Source: Desulfosporosinus youngiae DSM 17734
GTDB lineage: Bacteria > Bacillota > Desulfitobacteriia > Desulfitobacteriales > Desulfitobacteriaceae
Length of the DNA stretch: 64,000 nucleotides
Assembly: GCF_000244895.1 (NCBI RefSeq)
Contig: NZ_CM001441.1
Location: forward strand, 2,004,226 to 2,068,225
Direction of reading: 5' to 3'
Shown here one piece after another: positions 27,990-36,681 of this stretch (position 1 is its first letter; each line of letters begins with the position of its first letter). Position numbers and translations under genes: made by a program. The notes under the pieces were generated by a model. That model saw only the letters and a program-made list of their open reading frames with translations, ran no database searches and had not been told where the DNA came from.

Positions 27990-28412
27990 GTGGACAGCTT
28001 GGAAGATACAAGAATTAAGGTTTTAATGTGTTGTCTCGGACCCGAGACACATAATCGCGGCATCATTGTGGTGAGTACCATTTTAAAAGAAGAAGGTATG
28101 GAAGTTGTCTATATGGGCAACACCACTGCAGAAAATGCCCTGAAAGCAGCCCTGGAAGAAGATGCCCAAATTATTGGGGTCAGCTCACTATCGGGAGCTC
28201 ATCTGCGGACAGGCAAACATCTTTTGGAATTAGCCAGACAAAAAGGCCTTGAGCAAAGTATGGCCTTTGTCATTGGTGGAGTCATTCCGCCCCAGGATGT
28301 TAAAATTCTCAAGGACATGGGTTTTTATGATGTTTGCGTTAGCGGCACGAAAAGGGATGACTTAGTAACTGTAGTAAAAAGTGCCGCTCATACGGTTAGT
28401 AAGGTTTACTGA
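27990..28412 (+). CDS. B12-binding small subunit of acyl-CoA mutase, variant motif
   Basis: 140 residues with the B12 Rossmann-like fold of mutase small subunits. The usual K-x-G-x-D-G-H-D-R-G stretch reads CLGPETHNRG: the cobalt-ligating His and the final Gly are kept, but Asp is Glu and the upstream Lys is Cys. IGVSSLSGAHL and VIGGVIPPQD are conserved. It begins at GTG (27990) 9 nt after the mutase gene; a TTG at 27999 is possible. It should pair with the large subunit just upstream. Confidence 0.87.
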   Translation: MDSLEDTRIKVLMCCLGPETHNRGIIVVSTILKEEGMEVVYMGNTTAENALKAALEEDAQIIGVSSLSGAHLRTGKHLLELARQKGLEQSMAFVIGGVIPPQDVKILKDMGFYDVCVSGTKRDDLVTVVKSAAHTVSKVY

Positions 28413-28425
28413 TTTAGAGAATAAA

Positions 28426-28450
28426 GGGAGGAGTTTTGTGAACTCCTCCC
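28426..28450 (+). terminator. Stem-loop after first mutase operon
   Basis: Perfect 10-bp stem GGGAGGAGTT / AACTCCTCCC with a 5-nt loop, 13 nt after the stop codon. No T run follows. Downstream, to about 29.0 kb, I see no gene, only a 20-bp palindrome AGACTAATCTAGATTAGTCT (about 28572) and another stem at 28911-28954. Confidence 0.5.
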
Positions 28451-28910
28451 CTACAGATATAGCATAAGATATTCGGGGAAAGGAGCGCCGGAAAAGCCGC
28501 AGAATTGAAATAGTGTGTTCTGGATTGAAGTCTGTTAAATGAAGCGCTTTAAAAATCGGGCGTTTTGAGGCAGACTAATCTAGATTAGTCTGAAGGCTAT
28601 GGGCAGCTCTCCTTGACGGGTAGCGCAGCCAATCACTTTTAACCTTCGTATCTCAAATCCCGGGGTTTCCCTGCGGACCGGCAAATGGAATCAATAGTAA
28701 AGGCCAGTTGGTTCCCCGATTTGGAAATTGCAGGGGACGCAGTTTTCCGCAAATCCTGTTATAATAATGTTCGGTTCTCACCGGCCTGACTTTTTTTATG
28801 CGTCAGGTCGGCAGCTTTTTTTACGTCATAATTATAAGGAAAAGAATGCCAATCAGTATTTGGCGGGGAGTAAATTTTAATTGGCTGGCAAGTCTTAAGT
28901 GTTAAAGAAA

Positions 28911-28954
28911 TAACGCAAAAACTCTGAGAAAAATTACTTGGAGTTTTTGCGTTA
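28911..28954. repeat. Perfect 14-bp inverted repeat
   Basis: TAACGCAAAAACTC / GAGTTTTTGCGTTA with a 16-nt loop, A/T-rich on both sides. It could terminate on either strand. Confidence 0.55.
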
Positions 28955-29189
28955 ACTGTTATTGGGATAGTGCCGGGGCAGAGATGTAAGTAATGTGGCT
29001 GCCTTCGTCTGAAAGGATTGGCACCGGCACAATTGTCAAAATCGGTGTTGAATTCACTGTACACCAACTCTATAGTAATTTTCTTCAAGTAAGGCTTGAA
29101 TGGCTTGAACATGGGCAACATCCATCTCCGGGAGTTTTTACAGCAATCCCGTCAGCCACACTGGGGACTCCCTTAATGGTCGTTAGCTG

Positions 29190-29849
29190 TTGTTTGGCAA
29201 ATCTTTCTCCCGAACATCTGAAGTTGGTGGAGTTGGGCGCCAACGGCTACCTGAATCAAGCTCTGGACTGGCAGCCCTTGACCGCCTGTACGAAAGCGTA
29301 GAGGCCGGAACCTATACAAAGCTCTACCATCTTGGTGTGGAGTTTAAACGTGCTCAATATTTTATTCTTTGCAAAGGAAAAGCCTTGGCGGGGCTTAAGG
29401 TAATCCCCCGCAATGTGATGCGGGCCCTGGTGGCTGTAATTGAACCGGAAAATTTCGTCTTGCCCTTGCTGGCCTATCATTTCTCAAACCGTTACCCCGA
29501 CGAAGGCTTGATGATTTTTGACAAAACCCATAAGTCGGCCCTCATTCACCAGGCAGGCCGGTTGGACATCGTGGATGTGGTAGGGTGGGAACTGCCGGAG
29601 CCGGAGGAGGAAGAGATGGAATATCGTCGCCTCTGGCAGCAATTCTACAAAACCATTGCCATTGCCAGCAGGGATAATCCCCGCTGCCGTATGAATTTTA
29701 TGCCGAAACGTTTTTGGAAGCACCTGACGAGGTTTTATCCTGAGCAGAAAGGGACAACCCCCAGCCATAGAGCACAGATAATGCTCCCCGGCCATCGTCA
29801 GCCCGAGGGTCAAATTATTAATTTAAGGGAGGAATTGGAGAAGTTATAA
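29190..29849 (+). CDS. TIGR03915-like (putative DNA repair/modification) protein, probably N-terminally truncated
   Basis: The last 170 residues match proteins called probable DNA metabolism protein (TIGR03915, DUF4130): FVLPLLAYHFSNRYPDEGLMI, ALIHQAGRLDIVDV and the end FYKTIAIASRDNPRCRMNFM, then PKRFWKHLTRF. In other genomes these pair with a radical-SAM protein (TIGR03916), which is absent here. The first 40 residues are not recognisable, the start is TTG without a good site, and the preceding frame (28993-29301) looks like other debris. I therefore think the 5' end is lost. Confidence 0.55.
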   Translation: MFGKSFSRTSEVGGVGRQRLPESSSGLAALDRLYESVEAGTYTKLYHLGVEFKRAQYFILCKGKALAGLKVIPRNVMRALVAVIEPENFVLPLLAYHFSNRYPDEGLMIFDKTHKSALIHQAGRLDIVDVVGWELPEPEEEEMEYRRLWQQFYKTIAIASRDNPRCRMNFMPKRFWKHLTRFYPEQKGTTPSHRAQIMLPGHRQPEGQIINLREELEKL

Positions 29850-29949
29850 CGAAATAATACCGTAATATGGGATTAAAAGAAGATTAAAGGAGAGATTGTA
29901 TGAAGAGCAAAAAAGGTCTATTCCATTCGTTTTACTCGTATCACACTTT

Positions 29950-30120
29950 CAAGTAACGGTCGAAATGATGGCTTTACAGGTACTCGCAAGTGGATTAGCA
30001 ATTATGTGCATACTTGGGGAGAGACTGTTCCTACGTTTGCTATTACTACTGGGGATATAGGGGTATACTTAACGAATGATACAATTTCGTGGAAGATTGC
30101 TAGTGCTGTTGTTTACTAAA
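29950..30120 (+). pseudogene. Gene fragment without start
   Basis: A 55-codon frame reads FTRITLSSNGRNDGFTGTRK, then WISNYVHTWGETVPTFAITT and a TAA at 30118. It looks like the C-terminus of a secreted or surface beta-rich protein, but I cannot name the family. A ribosome-binding site and ATG at 29900 lead into another frame that stops after 18 codons, so the gene is broken. Confidence 0.4.
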
Positions 30121-30244
30121 ATAACCGAATGATATGCCATACGTGGGCTGCATTATGTAGTCCACGTATGGCTAAATCAATATATTGGTGATAATACAAG
30201 GATTCGCATGTTGGTGTCTTTCGTAGAAAGGAATGGTCTTTAAC

Positions 30245-30748
30245 ATGAAGAATCGTTTTACTTTCAAACTCATTGCTTTGGGTGTGCTTGCTGTCGCATT
30301 GATAAGCTTAGCCGTTTTTATGAAACCTATGCCAAAGGTAGAGCCGGAGCAATATGTCAAAGAAAAATACTCGGATAACTCAGAATACAGCAATGTTTTA
30401 CATACGAAGAATGGGTCGTATGAAGCAATACTTGGGGAAGATCAAGAAAAAGTTTATATGGAACTGTTTCGAGATGGTGAATATTTTGGCGGCAAGACTA
30501 TTGTGAAGGATACACAGTATTCCGTGGATGTATACCAATTTCAACAATATGAAGTACTTCAGGTCGTATGTGGCTATAATCAGGATGCCAAGTTCGCGTC
30601 CTATAAGCTGAAGCTGAGCGGTACCAGTGCGGCCGGTGGATCTGTATGTATTCAAAAAGAAATAAAAGAGGATAAATACATTTTAGATATATACTCGCTT
30701 GATACAAGGTATATCTTTACGGGAGACCTTGAGCTCATAAAATCCTGA
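30245..30748 (+). CDS. Hypothetical membrane-anchored protein
   Basis: About 167 residues with one N-terminal hydrophobic helix (LIALGVLAVALISLAVFM) and a soluble exported part with repeated short beta-like stretches (SVDVYQFQQYEVLQVVCGY, KYILDIYSLDTRYIFTGDLE). No family is recognised. The start is uncertain between ATG 30233 and ATG 30245. Confidence 0.55.
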   Translation: MKNRFTFKLIALGVLAVALISLAVFMKPMPKVEPEQYVKEKYSDNSEYSNVLHTKNGSYEAILGEDQEKVYMELFRDGEYFGGKTIVKDTQYSVDVYQFQQYEVLQVVCGYNQDAKFASYKLKLSGTSAAGGSVCIQKEIKEDKYILDIYSLDTRYIFTGDLELIKS

Positions 30749-30800
30749 GCTGAGTTAAGCTGCTTTCCATGCTTCCAGACTGTCGAATTTGAGCTGAACT

Positions 30801-30896
30801 ATTGTGGCGAAGGGAACTCATGCCGAACTTTTGGCTCAAGAAGGGTTATATTATAAGATGTTTATGCTCCAGCATGGGAGCAAAGAAAAAGAATAG
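30801..30896 (+). pseudogene. C-terminal remnant of an ABC exporter ATPase
   Basis: One frame reads IVAKGTHAELLAQEGLYYKM, then FMLQHGS, ending in TAG. This is the extreme end of MsbA/LmrA-type exporters (GTHxELLxxxGxYxxLYxxQ). Nothing of the rest is present. Confidence 0.65.
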
Positions 30897-30969
30897 GACC
30901 AGAGTGCTTGCCGTAAGGCGGGATCTGACATTTTGGACACTATAATCTACCTTACAAAAGGGTAAGCTT

Positions 30970-31016
30970 AAACTGGAAAATGTAAGCCAAAGTTATGGCA
31001 GGGCATTTTCCAGTTT
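30970..31016. promoter_or_regulatory. Inverted repeat upstream of the BceAB-like operon
   Basis: AAACTGGAAAATG / CATTTTCCAGTTT, a perfect 13-bp inverted repeat with a 21-nt spacer, ends 40 bp before the ATPase start. It may be a leader stem-loop or a regulator binding site. The 307-bp gap also holds the ABC exporter fragment. Confidence 0.45.
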
Positions 31017-31055
31017 TGCTATACTGAACCTACTCAGCAAAGGAGGTTCTTCTTG

Positions 31056-31823
31056 ATGACCATTTTAGAGGTGAATAATCTTAAAAAAGTCTATACCACC
31101 CGCTTCGGCGGCAGCCCTGTTCAGGCCTTAGCCAATGTGTCCTTCTCCGTGGAAGAGGGTGAATATGTGGCGATCATGGGTGAATCGGGATCAGGCAAAA
31201 CGACCCTGCTCAATATTCTGGCCTCTCTGGACAAACCCACCAGCGGTGAGGTTCTGCTCAAGGGGAAAGCGCTCGGCACCATTAAGGAAAAGGAGATTTC
31301 CGCCTTCCGCCGGGAAAATCTCGGCTTTGTGTTTCAGGATTTTAATTTGCTGGATACCTTCTCCTTGCAGGATAACATTTTCCTGCCCCTGGTGCTGTCC
31401 GGCAAGTCCTATGAGGAGATGAGCCGGCGCTTGGAGCCCATTGCCCGCAAGCTGGGAATCAGCGATATCCTGGCCAACTATCCTTATGAAGTGTCGGGAG
31501 GGCAGAAGCAGCGCTGTGCCGTAGCCCGCGCTCTGATTACCAAACCCCAGCTGATTCTGGCGGACGAACCCACCGGCTCTCTGGACTCTCAGTCCGCTGA
31601 GGGTTTGCTCCGCCTGTTTAAAGAAATCAACCGTGACGGTCAGACCCTGCTGCTGGTGACCCACAGCGTGAAAGCGGCCAGCCATGCCAAACGGGTACTG
31701 TTTATTAAGGATGGGGAGGTCTTCCACCAGCTGTATAAAGCCGGAATGACAGATGAAGCCATGTACCAGAAGATCTCCGCTACCCTGACCACCATGGCCA
31801 CAGGCGGTGCGCGCCATGAGTAG
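31056..31823 (+). CDS. ABC transporter ATPase, BceA-like
   Basis: 255 residues. Walker [11 protein letters not shown]-loop [10 protein letters not shown], signature VSGGQKQR, Walker [13 protein letters not shown] and the H-loop VTHSVKAA are all intact. The sequence [20 protein letters not shown]-like start is typical of antimicrobial-peptide transporters of the BceA/YxdL class. The ATG at 31056 follows AAGGAGG. It overlaps the permease gene by 8 nt. The cognate two-component system may be the BceRS pair at 17.7-19.4 kb. Confidence 0.9.
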   Translation: MTILEVNNLKKVYTTRFGGSPVQALANVSFSVEEGEYVAIMGESGSGKTTLLNILASLDKPTSGEVLLKGKALGTIKEKEISAFRRENLGFVFQDFNLLDTFSLQDNIFLPLVLSGKSYEEMSRRLEPIARKLGISDILANYPYEVSGGQKQRCAVARALITKPQLILADEPTGSLDSQSAEGLLRLFKEINRDGQTLLLVTHSVKAASHAKRVLFIKDGEVFHQLYKAGMTDEAMYQKISATLTTMATGGARHE

Positions 31824-33813
31824 ATTTTTTTATGCCAAGCTGGCCGCCACCAATCTGAAAAAGAATGCCCAAACCTATCTGCCCTACATCCTGACCTGCA
31901 TCGGCACGGTGATGATGTATTACATCATGTTTTTTCTGGCTGAAAATGAGGGCTTGGGAAAAATGGCCGGCGGTTCCCAAGTGCAAATGATCCTCTCCCT
32001 GGGCTCCTATGTGATTGCTATTTTCGCGGCAATTTTTCTCTTCTATACCCACAGTTTTCTGATTAAACGGCGCAAAAAGGAATTCGGCCTTTTTAATATC
32101 CTGGGTATGGAGAAGAAGCATATCGCCAAAGTCCTGGCCTTCGAAACCCTGTATGTGGCGGTGATCAGCCTGGGGGCGGGCCTGCTGGGCGGGATACTTT
32201 TCTCCAAGCTGATCTTTATGGTCCTGCTGAAAATCCTCAACTTTGCGGTGCCCCTGGGCTTCAACGTGTCCGGACCCGCTCTGGCTGCTGTGCTGTTCCT
32301 CTTCGCCGGAATTTTCCTGCTGACCCTGCTCAATACCTTGCGCCAAATCCATCTGGCTAAGCCGGTAGAACTCCTGCAGGGCGGTCAGACCGGGGAGAAG
32401 GAGCCGAAAACAAAATGGCCTTTGGTAGTCATCGGGACGCTGAGCCTGGGCGGGGGGTATTATATCTCCCTCACCACTCAATCTCCTCTGGACGCCCTGA
32501 CCCAATTTTTCTTTGCCGTCCTTCTGGTGATGACCGGCACCTATTGTTTATTTACGGCGGGCAGCATTGCAGTGCTCAAACTGCTGCGCCGGAACAAGGA
32601 GTATTATTATCAGACCCGGCATTTCACCGCTGTAGCGGGGATGATGTACCGGATGAAGCAAAACGCCGCGGGGCTGGCCAATATTTGCATCATGGCCACT
32701 GCCGTGCTGGTGATGGTGTCCACCACCGTGTCCTTGTACATTGGGATGGAGGACGTGTTGCGCACCCGGTTTCCCCAAAATATTATGATTTCCGCCCCCG
32801 TGCCTGCCGGTCAATCCGTCGAGGGGTTGCAGACGTCGGTTAAGGAAGTCTTGGCGAAGCACAGGCTGGAGGGGAAGGATAGGCTGGACTACAGGTATGT
32901 GGCCTTTGTCGGCAATCAAGAGGGTGACAGGTTGATCACAGATATGAGCAACATGTCCAACGCCTCTTCTTCGGTCAGGGAATTCTATCTGATTCCTCTG
33001 GAGGATTATAACCGGCTGGCCAAGAAAACAGCCAGCTTGGGGGATGATGAGATTCTGATTTATTCCAGCCGCAGTAAGTATGAAGAAGATGCCCTGACGG
33101 TATTAAACCGGACATTGACAGTTAAGGAAAGGCTGGACTCGTTTTTTGAAAATAGCCTGAATAGGGTATCGATCTCGGGCAGCTATTATATCGTGGTCAA
33201 AGATATGGATGCGATCAAAGCCCTAGAGGAGGCCCGGGCTGAAGAAAACGGGGATGATCCGTCAGGGTATCGATATTATCTGGGCTTTGACCTGGAGGCC
33301 GCTGAGGCTGACATCTCGGCTGTTTACCAGGACATCCGCACTGCCGTGGGCAGCGATTATCCCGGCAGCAGCATCGAATCCCCGGTGGCAGCCAAGGAAT
33401 CCTTTTTCGCTGTTTATGGAGGCTTGTTCTTCCTGGGCATTTTCCTGGGGGCCCTGTTTATCATGGCTACCGTGCTGATCATCTATTACAAGCAGGTCTC
33501 CGAGGGGTATGACGATAAGGCCCGCTTTGCAATCATGCAGAAGGTGGGAATGAGCCGTGAGGAGGTCAGAGGCTCGATCCGCAGTCAGGTCCTGACCGTA
33601 TTTTTCCTGCCCCTGGTTGCCGCCGGGATTCATATTGCCTTCGCTTTTCCCATCATTACTAAATTGCTGGCCGTACTGAATCTCACCAATGTGGGTTTGT
33701 TTGCCTGGTGCACAGTGGGTACTATCTTGGTTTTTGCCCTGTTTTATGCCCTTGTCTACGGGCTGACGGCCAAAGTGTATTACCGGATCGTCAGTTGGGG
33801 GACGTCTGTATAA
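31816..33813 (+). CDS. ABC transporter permease, BceB-like (antimicrobial peptide resistance)
   Basis: About 665 residues, the length of BceB. It starts [24 protein letters not shown]-like, has ten predicted membrane helices in the FtsX arrangement and a large extracellular domain between about residues 315 and 515. The F-x-x-x-H-S-F-L-I-K-R-R-K-K-E-F-G-L-F-N-I-L-G-M motif after helix 2 is diagnostic of this class. Such transporters remove peptide antibiotics from lipid II-cycle targets and signal to a BceS kinase. Confidence 0.9.
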   Translation: MSRFFYAKLAATNLKKNAQTYLPYILTCIGTVMMYYIMFFLAENEGLGKMAGGSQVQMILSLGSYVIAIFAAIFLFYTHSFLIKRRKKEFGLFNILGMEKKHIAKVLAFETLYVAVISLGAGLLGGILFSKLIFMVLLKILNFAVPLGFNVSGPALAAVLFLFAGIFLLTLLNTLRQIHLAKPVELLQGGQTGEKEPKTKWPLVVIGTLSLGGGYYISLTTQSPLDALTQFFFAVLLVMTGTYCLFTAGSIAVLKLLRRNKEYYYQTRHFTAVAGMMYRMKQNAAGLANICIMATAVLVMVSTTVSLYIGMEDVLRTRFPQNIMISAPVPAGQSVEGLQTSVKEVLAKHRLEGKDRLDYRYVAFVGNQEGDRLITDMSNMSNASSSVREFYLIPLEDYNRLAKKTASLGDDEILIYSSRSKYEEDALTVLNRTLTVKERLDSFFENSLNRVSISGSYYIVVKDMDAIKALEEARAEENGDDPSGYRYYLGFDLEAAEADISAVYQDIRTAVGSDYPGSSIESPVAAKESFFAVYGGLFFLGIFLGALFIMATVLIIYYKQVSEGYDDKARFAIMQKVGMSREEVRGSIRSQVLTVFFLPLVAAGIHIAFAFPIITKLLAVLNLTNVGLFAWCTVGTILVFALFYALVYGLTAKVYYRIVSWGTSV

Positions 33814-33846
33814 GCGGCTGCCTGAGCGGGAGCCTCAGGTCAGCGG

Positions 33847-33905
33847 CTATGCCTTGGGGATTGCTCAGAGCAGGCCCGGCTGCGGAAAGCAGGGGAGTAT
33901 GGTGG
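33847..33905 (+). pseudogene. Fragment of MFS transporter 3' region
   Basis: About 59 bp closely match positions 8927-8985 of the MFS gene: CTATGCCTTGGGGATTGCTC, then AGCAGGCCC and GAAAGCAGGGGAGTAT. It is too short to encode anything. Confidence 0.7.
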
Positions 33906-33973
33906 CCGACAAGCAGATGCTTGAAGCAAGTGATGTTTCTTACTTGTGTGATTATGTTAAAACGAATGAGATT

Positions 33974-34165
33974 TTAATGGCATAGCTTGTGGGCCATTTC
34001 ATAGAGCAGTGTTACCTCGTGAAAAGGCCGGTCAGGGTATTCTGCACAAAGGTTAATCCCGCGGTATTTCTCGTCCTCCGGGGATACGGTGATCACCGGG
34101 CGTATAAGCTCGTTATTGTAGAAATGCGCATTGAACAGGTCTTTTAGGGTGAATATCATTGACAA
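33974..34165 (-). pseudogene. SprT-like metallopeptidase fragment with altered active site
   Basis: 63 codons: FTLKDLFNAHFYNNELIRPV, then HEVTLLYEMAHKLCH. The layout (FN..FYNNEL..PVITVSP, then xTLLHEMAH) is that of SprT-like zinc proteins, but the HExxH motif reads YEMAH. The frame stops at once afterwards. Probably a decayed gene. Confidence 0.45.
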
Positions 34166-34199
34166 AAAAACGCCGGCCGGGAATTGCCTCGGCTGGCGT
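34163..34199 (-). terminator. Intrinsic terminator of the EamA-type gene
   Basis: On the minus strand ACGCCAGCCG / CGGCCGGCGT is followed by TTTTTTT. It stands 85 bp after the stop of the transporter gene. Confidence 0.8.
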
Positions 34200-34283
34200 A
34201 TACTATTTCAGACAGGATAAAGCTTCGCATTATGAGTCATAATCAAACCAGTAAATTGGAATTGTCGGTTACTTATAGGCAGC

Positions 34284-34709
34284 TTATTTGGCAAGCAGAA
34301 TCAGACCGACTACACATACTCCCATTCCCAGTATTTGATGCAAGCTAAGCACTTCCTTGTATAAGAGAAATCCAACGATTAACAAAACACAAGCCAAGGT
34401 TATACTGGCAAATAAATATGCTGTGCTTATTTTCCATCCAGCACGATAAACACATATAAACCCAAATTCCAAGCCAACGATTGCTACTCCGAGGGCATAG
34501 GTCGTCCAATTCGTTTTTGATAATTCTTGTAAAAGGTTTTTGTTTTCACTGGTAACGAAATACATAATTACTGAACAAATCATAGCTATTAGGTAAGTAA
34601 CAGAAAGGGAAGCAAATGAATTAATATTTGCCGGTGTTGATTTTGCACTGATGTTGTAAATTGTATTTGCAGCAACAACAATCAGAATTGGCCATAGCAT
34701 ATTCCACAT
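34284..34709 (-). CDS. Small EamA/DMT-family transporter
   Basis: 141 residues from the ATG at 34709 (GGGAGGT upstream), with four to five hydrophobic helices: MLWPILIVVAANTIYNISAK, SLSVTYLIAMICSVIMYF, AYLFASITLACVLLIVGFLLY and ILGMGVCVVGLILL. It equals one EamA repeat, as in small DMT pumps that act as dimers. Substrate unknown. Its leader has a terminator overlapping a short reading frame, so expression is probably attenuated. Confidence 0.75.
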   Translation of the reverse strand: MWNMLWPILIVVAANTIYNISAKSTPANINSFASLSVTYLIAMICSVIMYFVTSENKNLLQELSKTNWTTYALGVAIVGLEFGFICVYRAGWKISTAYLFASITLACVLLIVGFLLYKEVLSLHQILGMGVCVVGLILLAK

Positions 34710-34732
34710 AACATAGACCTCCCGAAGAAAAT

Positions 34733-34766
34733 AAAAAGCCGTATGCAAGTTAGCCTCGCATACGGC
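34733..34766 (-). terminator. Leader terminator (attenuator) of the EamA-type gene
   Basis: On the minus strand GCCGTATGC / GCATACGGC with a loop of 11 nt and a TTTTTATTTT tail ends 23 nt before the gene's start codon. A terminator inside a 5' leader implies conditional read-through. Confidence 0.75.
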
Positions 34767-34776
34767 AGGTGCTCAT
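34750..34776 (-). CDS. Candidate leader peptide (8 codons; possible longer form to 34812)
   Basis: ATG at 34776 gives MSTCRMRG and stops at TAA 34750-34752, inside the loop of the leader terminator. Codons 5-8 overlap the 5' arm of the stem. A longer in-frame version starts at 34812 (MYHDLHDVIYHR before it). A ribosome paused on it would block the terminator. No strong ribosome-binding site is visible, which lowers confidence. Confidence 0.4.
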   Translation of the reverse strand: MSTCRMRG

Positions 34777-35050
34777 CCGATGATATATAACATCATGTAA
34801 ATCATGATACATTAAAAGACTGTGGATTGCAACAACAATTCCCGGAAAGCAAGTAAAGCGACAGGCAGTCGCCTCGCCTCCTATAACGGGGAAACTCTGT
34901 GGATTAAGAACAGCGGTTACGTTACCTAGGTAAGAACGAACCCAGAGTACAATGTCTATATATCAGCCTGTTATTATTTTTAAGATGTTGAAGATATGAT
35001 ATGATCATCTTTAAACTAGTTGTTATAGCTGTTTATTGAGGATTTATAGA

Positions 35051-36178
35051 ATGAATAGAGAATTAAGGCATAAAGGAAAGAAAAGAATGTGTATTGCTAT
35101 CCTTACAGTGTTATTGTGTATCGCATTTTTGGTTTGTATCATATTGCCCCCTAGTTTGGGGAAAACAAAACCATTCATTGATGATAAGGGAAATACCATT
35201 GACGGAAGCATCTCAGAAAAAATACATGTGGATATCAATGGCACATCACTTGGAATGTTTATCATGGCAAAAGACGACAGCAAACCTGTCCTGCTCTTTC
35301 TTGGTGGAGGTCCCGGCATACCGGAGTATTTTTTGGAACAGAATTATCCCACCGGGCTTGAAAATGAATTTGTCGTTTGTTACATGGATTACCGTGGAAC
35401 AGCTCTTTCCTACAATCCTGCTATTTCAATAGAAACCATGACATCAGAGCAATATATCGCAGATGTTATCGGCGTGACAAATTACCTGCTCAATCGATTT
35501 AATCAAAATAAAATCTATTTGATCGGTCATTCTTTTGGCACATATATTGGTATCCGGGCTGCATCGCAAAATCCAGAATTATATCAGGCCTACATCGCAA
35601 TTGCACAAATTACCAATCAAAACAAATCTGAAAAAATAGCCTATAACTATATGTTGGAACAATATCGGTCTGCTGAAAACTTGAAAATGGTGAAAAAATT
35701 TGAGGGCTATTCGATTTTAACCTCTGATAAAGCATACGAGCAGTATTTTACATCTTCCCTGCGCGATACCGCAATGCATGAACTTGGGGTTGGTACAATG
35801 CACCATATGAACTCTGTTATAAGCGGCATTTTCTTTCCGAGTTTACGTTGTACCGTTTACACACCGGCAGAACGCATAAATATTTGGCGAGGCAAAGCAT
35901 TGGCACAGGCGACTTCTGTTGTAACAGACAGCGCACAATTTAATGCTTTTAAGGACGTTCCCGCTCTCGATATTCCCATTTACTTTCTGGCAGGAATTTA
36001 TGATTATACTTGCAACTATTCTTTGCAAAAAGAATACTGCGAGCAGATTCAAGCACCGTTAAAAGGGTTTTACACCTTTGAAAACTCCGCGCATAGTCCG
36101 TTGTTCGAAGAACCTAAAAAAGCACTTTCTATCTTGTTGGAGGATATTGTAACGGGAAGAAATACATTATCTGATTAA
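35051..36178 (+). CDS. Alpha/beta hydrolase, membrane-anchored
   Basis: 375 residues from the ATG at 35051 (TGAGGA upstream). One N-terminal helix (about residues 14-35) anchors it. The fold is an alpha/beta hydrolase: LLFLGGGPGIPEYF (oxyanion loop), the nucleophile elbow GHSFGT (Ser near 163), Asp in AGIYDYTC and His in ENSAHSPLFEEP. The HGGPG-like motif is characteristic of proline-iminopeptidase-like hydrolases. Substrate unknown. Confidence 0.8.
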   Translation: MNRELRHKGKKRMCIAILTVLLCIAFLVCIILPPSLGKTKPFIDDKGNTIDGSISEKIHVDINGTSLGMFIMAKDDSKPVLLFLGGGPGIPEYFLEQNYPTGLENEFVVCYMDYRGTALSYNPAISIETMTSEQYIADVIGVTNYLLNRFNQNKIYLIGHSFGTYIGIRAASQNPELYQAYIAIAQITNQNKSEKIAYNYMLEQYRSAENLKMVKKFEGYSILTSDKAYEQYFTSSLRDTAMHELGVGTMHHMNSVISGIFFPSLRCTVYTPAERINIWRGKALAQATSVVTDSAQFNAFKDVPALDIPIYFLAGIYDYTCNYSLQKEYCEQIQAPLKGFYTFENSAHSPLFEEPKKALSILLEDIVTGRNTLSD

Positions 36179-36478
36179 ACGCACTTTTTTATGTTTGAAT
36201 GTACTTGCTGCGGTACTAACAGCCAACCGGAGCCGCATCAATTAATATACAAGAACAATTATTAGGCAATAAACTACGGCGAACGGCAGATATAAGCGGC
36301 ATTGCCAGAGTAGTTTTGGAACTTTCTGAATATTGGTTATTATATGGGTTTATTGAGAACTCCAGACTATCAACGTCTGGAGTTTGATGCTGGAAGGGTA
36401 TTGGACTAAAGTACAATATCCAAATTTACTCACTCTTGTTATAATTCAGAAATAACCCTGCGAAACTCATATCAGACT

Positions 36479-36681
36479 TCTTTTGGAGCAGACGCTGGAG
36501 GAACTGGAAGATGACGGAGTCGGCTTGATTATCACCGAAAACGGTCAGGAGGCCCTGGAGAGCATTACATTGAGTATTTTAAAGATATTATCCCGGGCGT
36601 AAAGTTTCATTATGAACGTTACGATGGTAAAGGCTATTCTGACGGGCTGAAGTCATCATTGTTTAAGCTGGGGAGGGCGTG
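36479..36681 (+). pseudogene. Decayed response regulator / HD-GYP fragments
   Basis: One stretch reads LEQTLEELEDDGVGLIITEN, then GQEALESI, typical of a receiver domain. It is joined to FHYERYDGKGYSDGLK, which resembles the HHERYDGKGYPxGL motif of HD-GYP phosphodiesterases. Large internal parts are missing. The preceding 36179-36478 region has nothing I can assign apart from a TCCAGAC / GTCTGGA stem. Confidence 0.55.

Noticed and set aside
28993-29301. 102-codon frame upstream of the TIGR03915-like gene
   Set aside because: No family resemblance and no ribosome-binding site; probably debris, so not listed as a gene.
31780-32505. 241-codon minus-strand frame over the BceAB junction
   Set aside because: Gln/His-rich shadow of the exporter genes.
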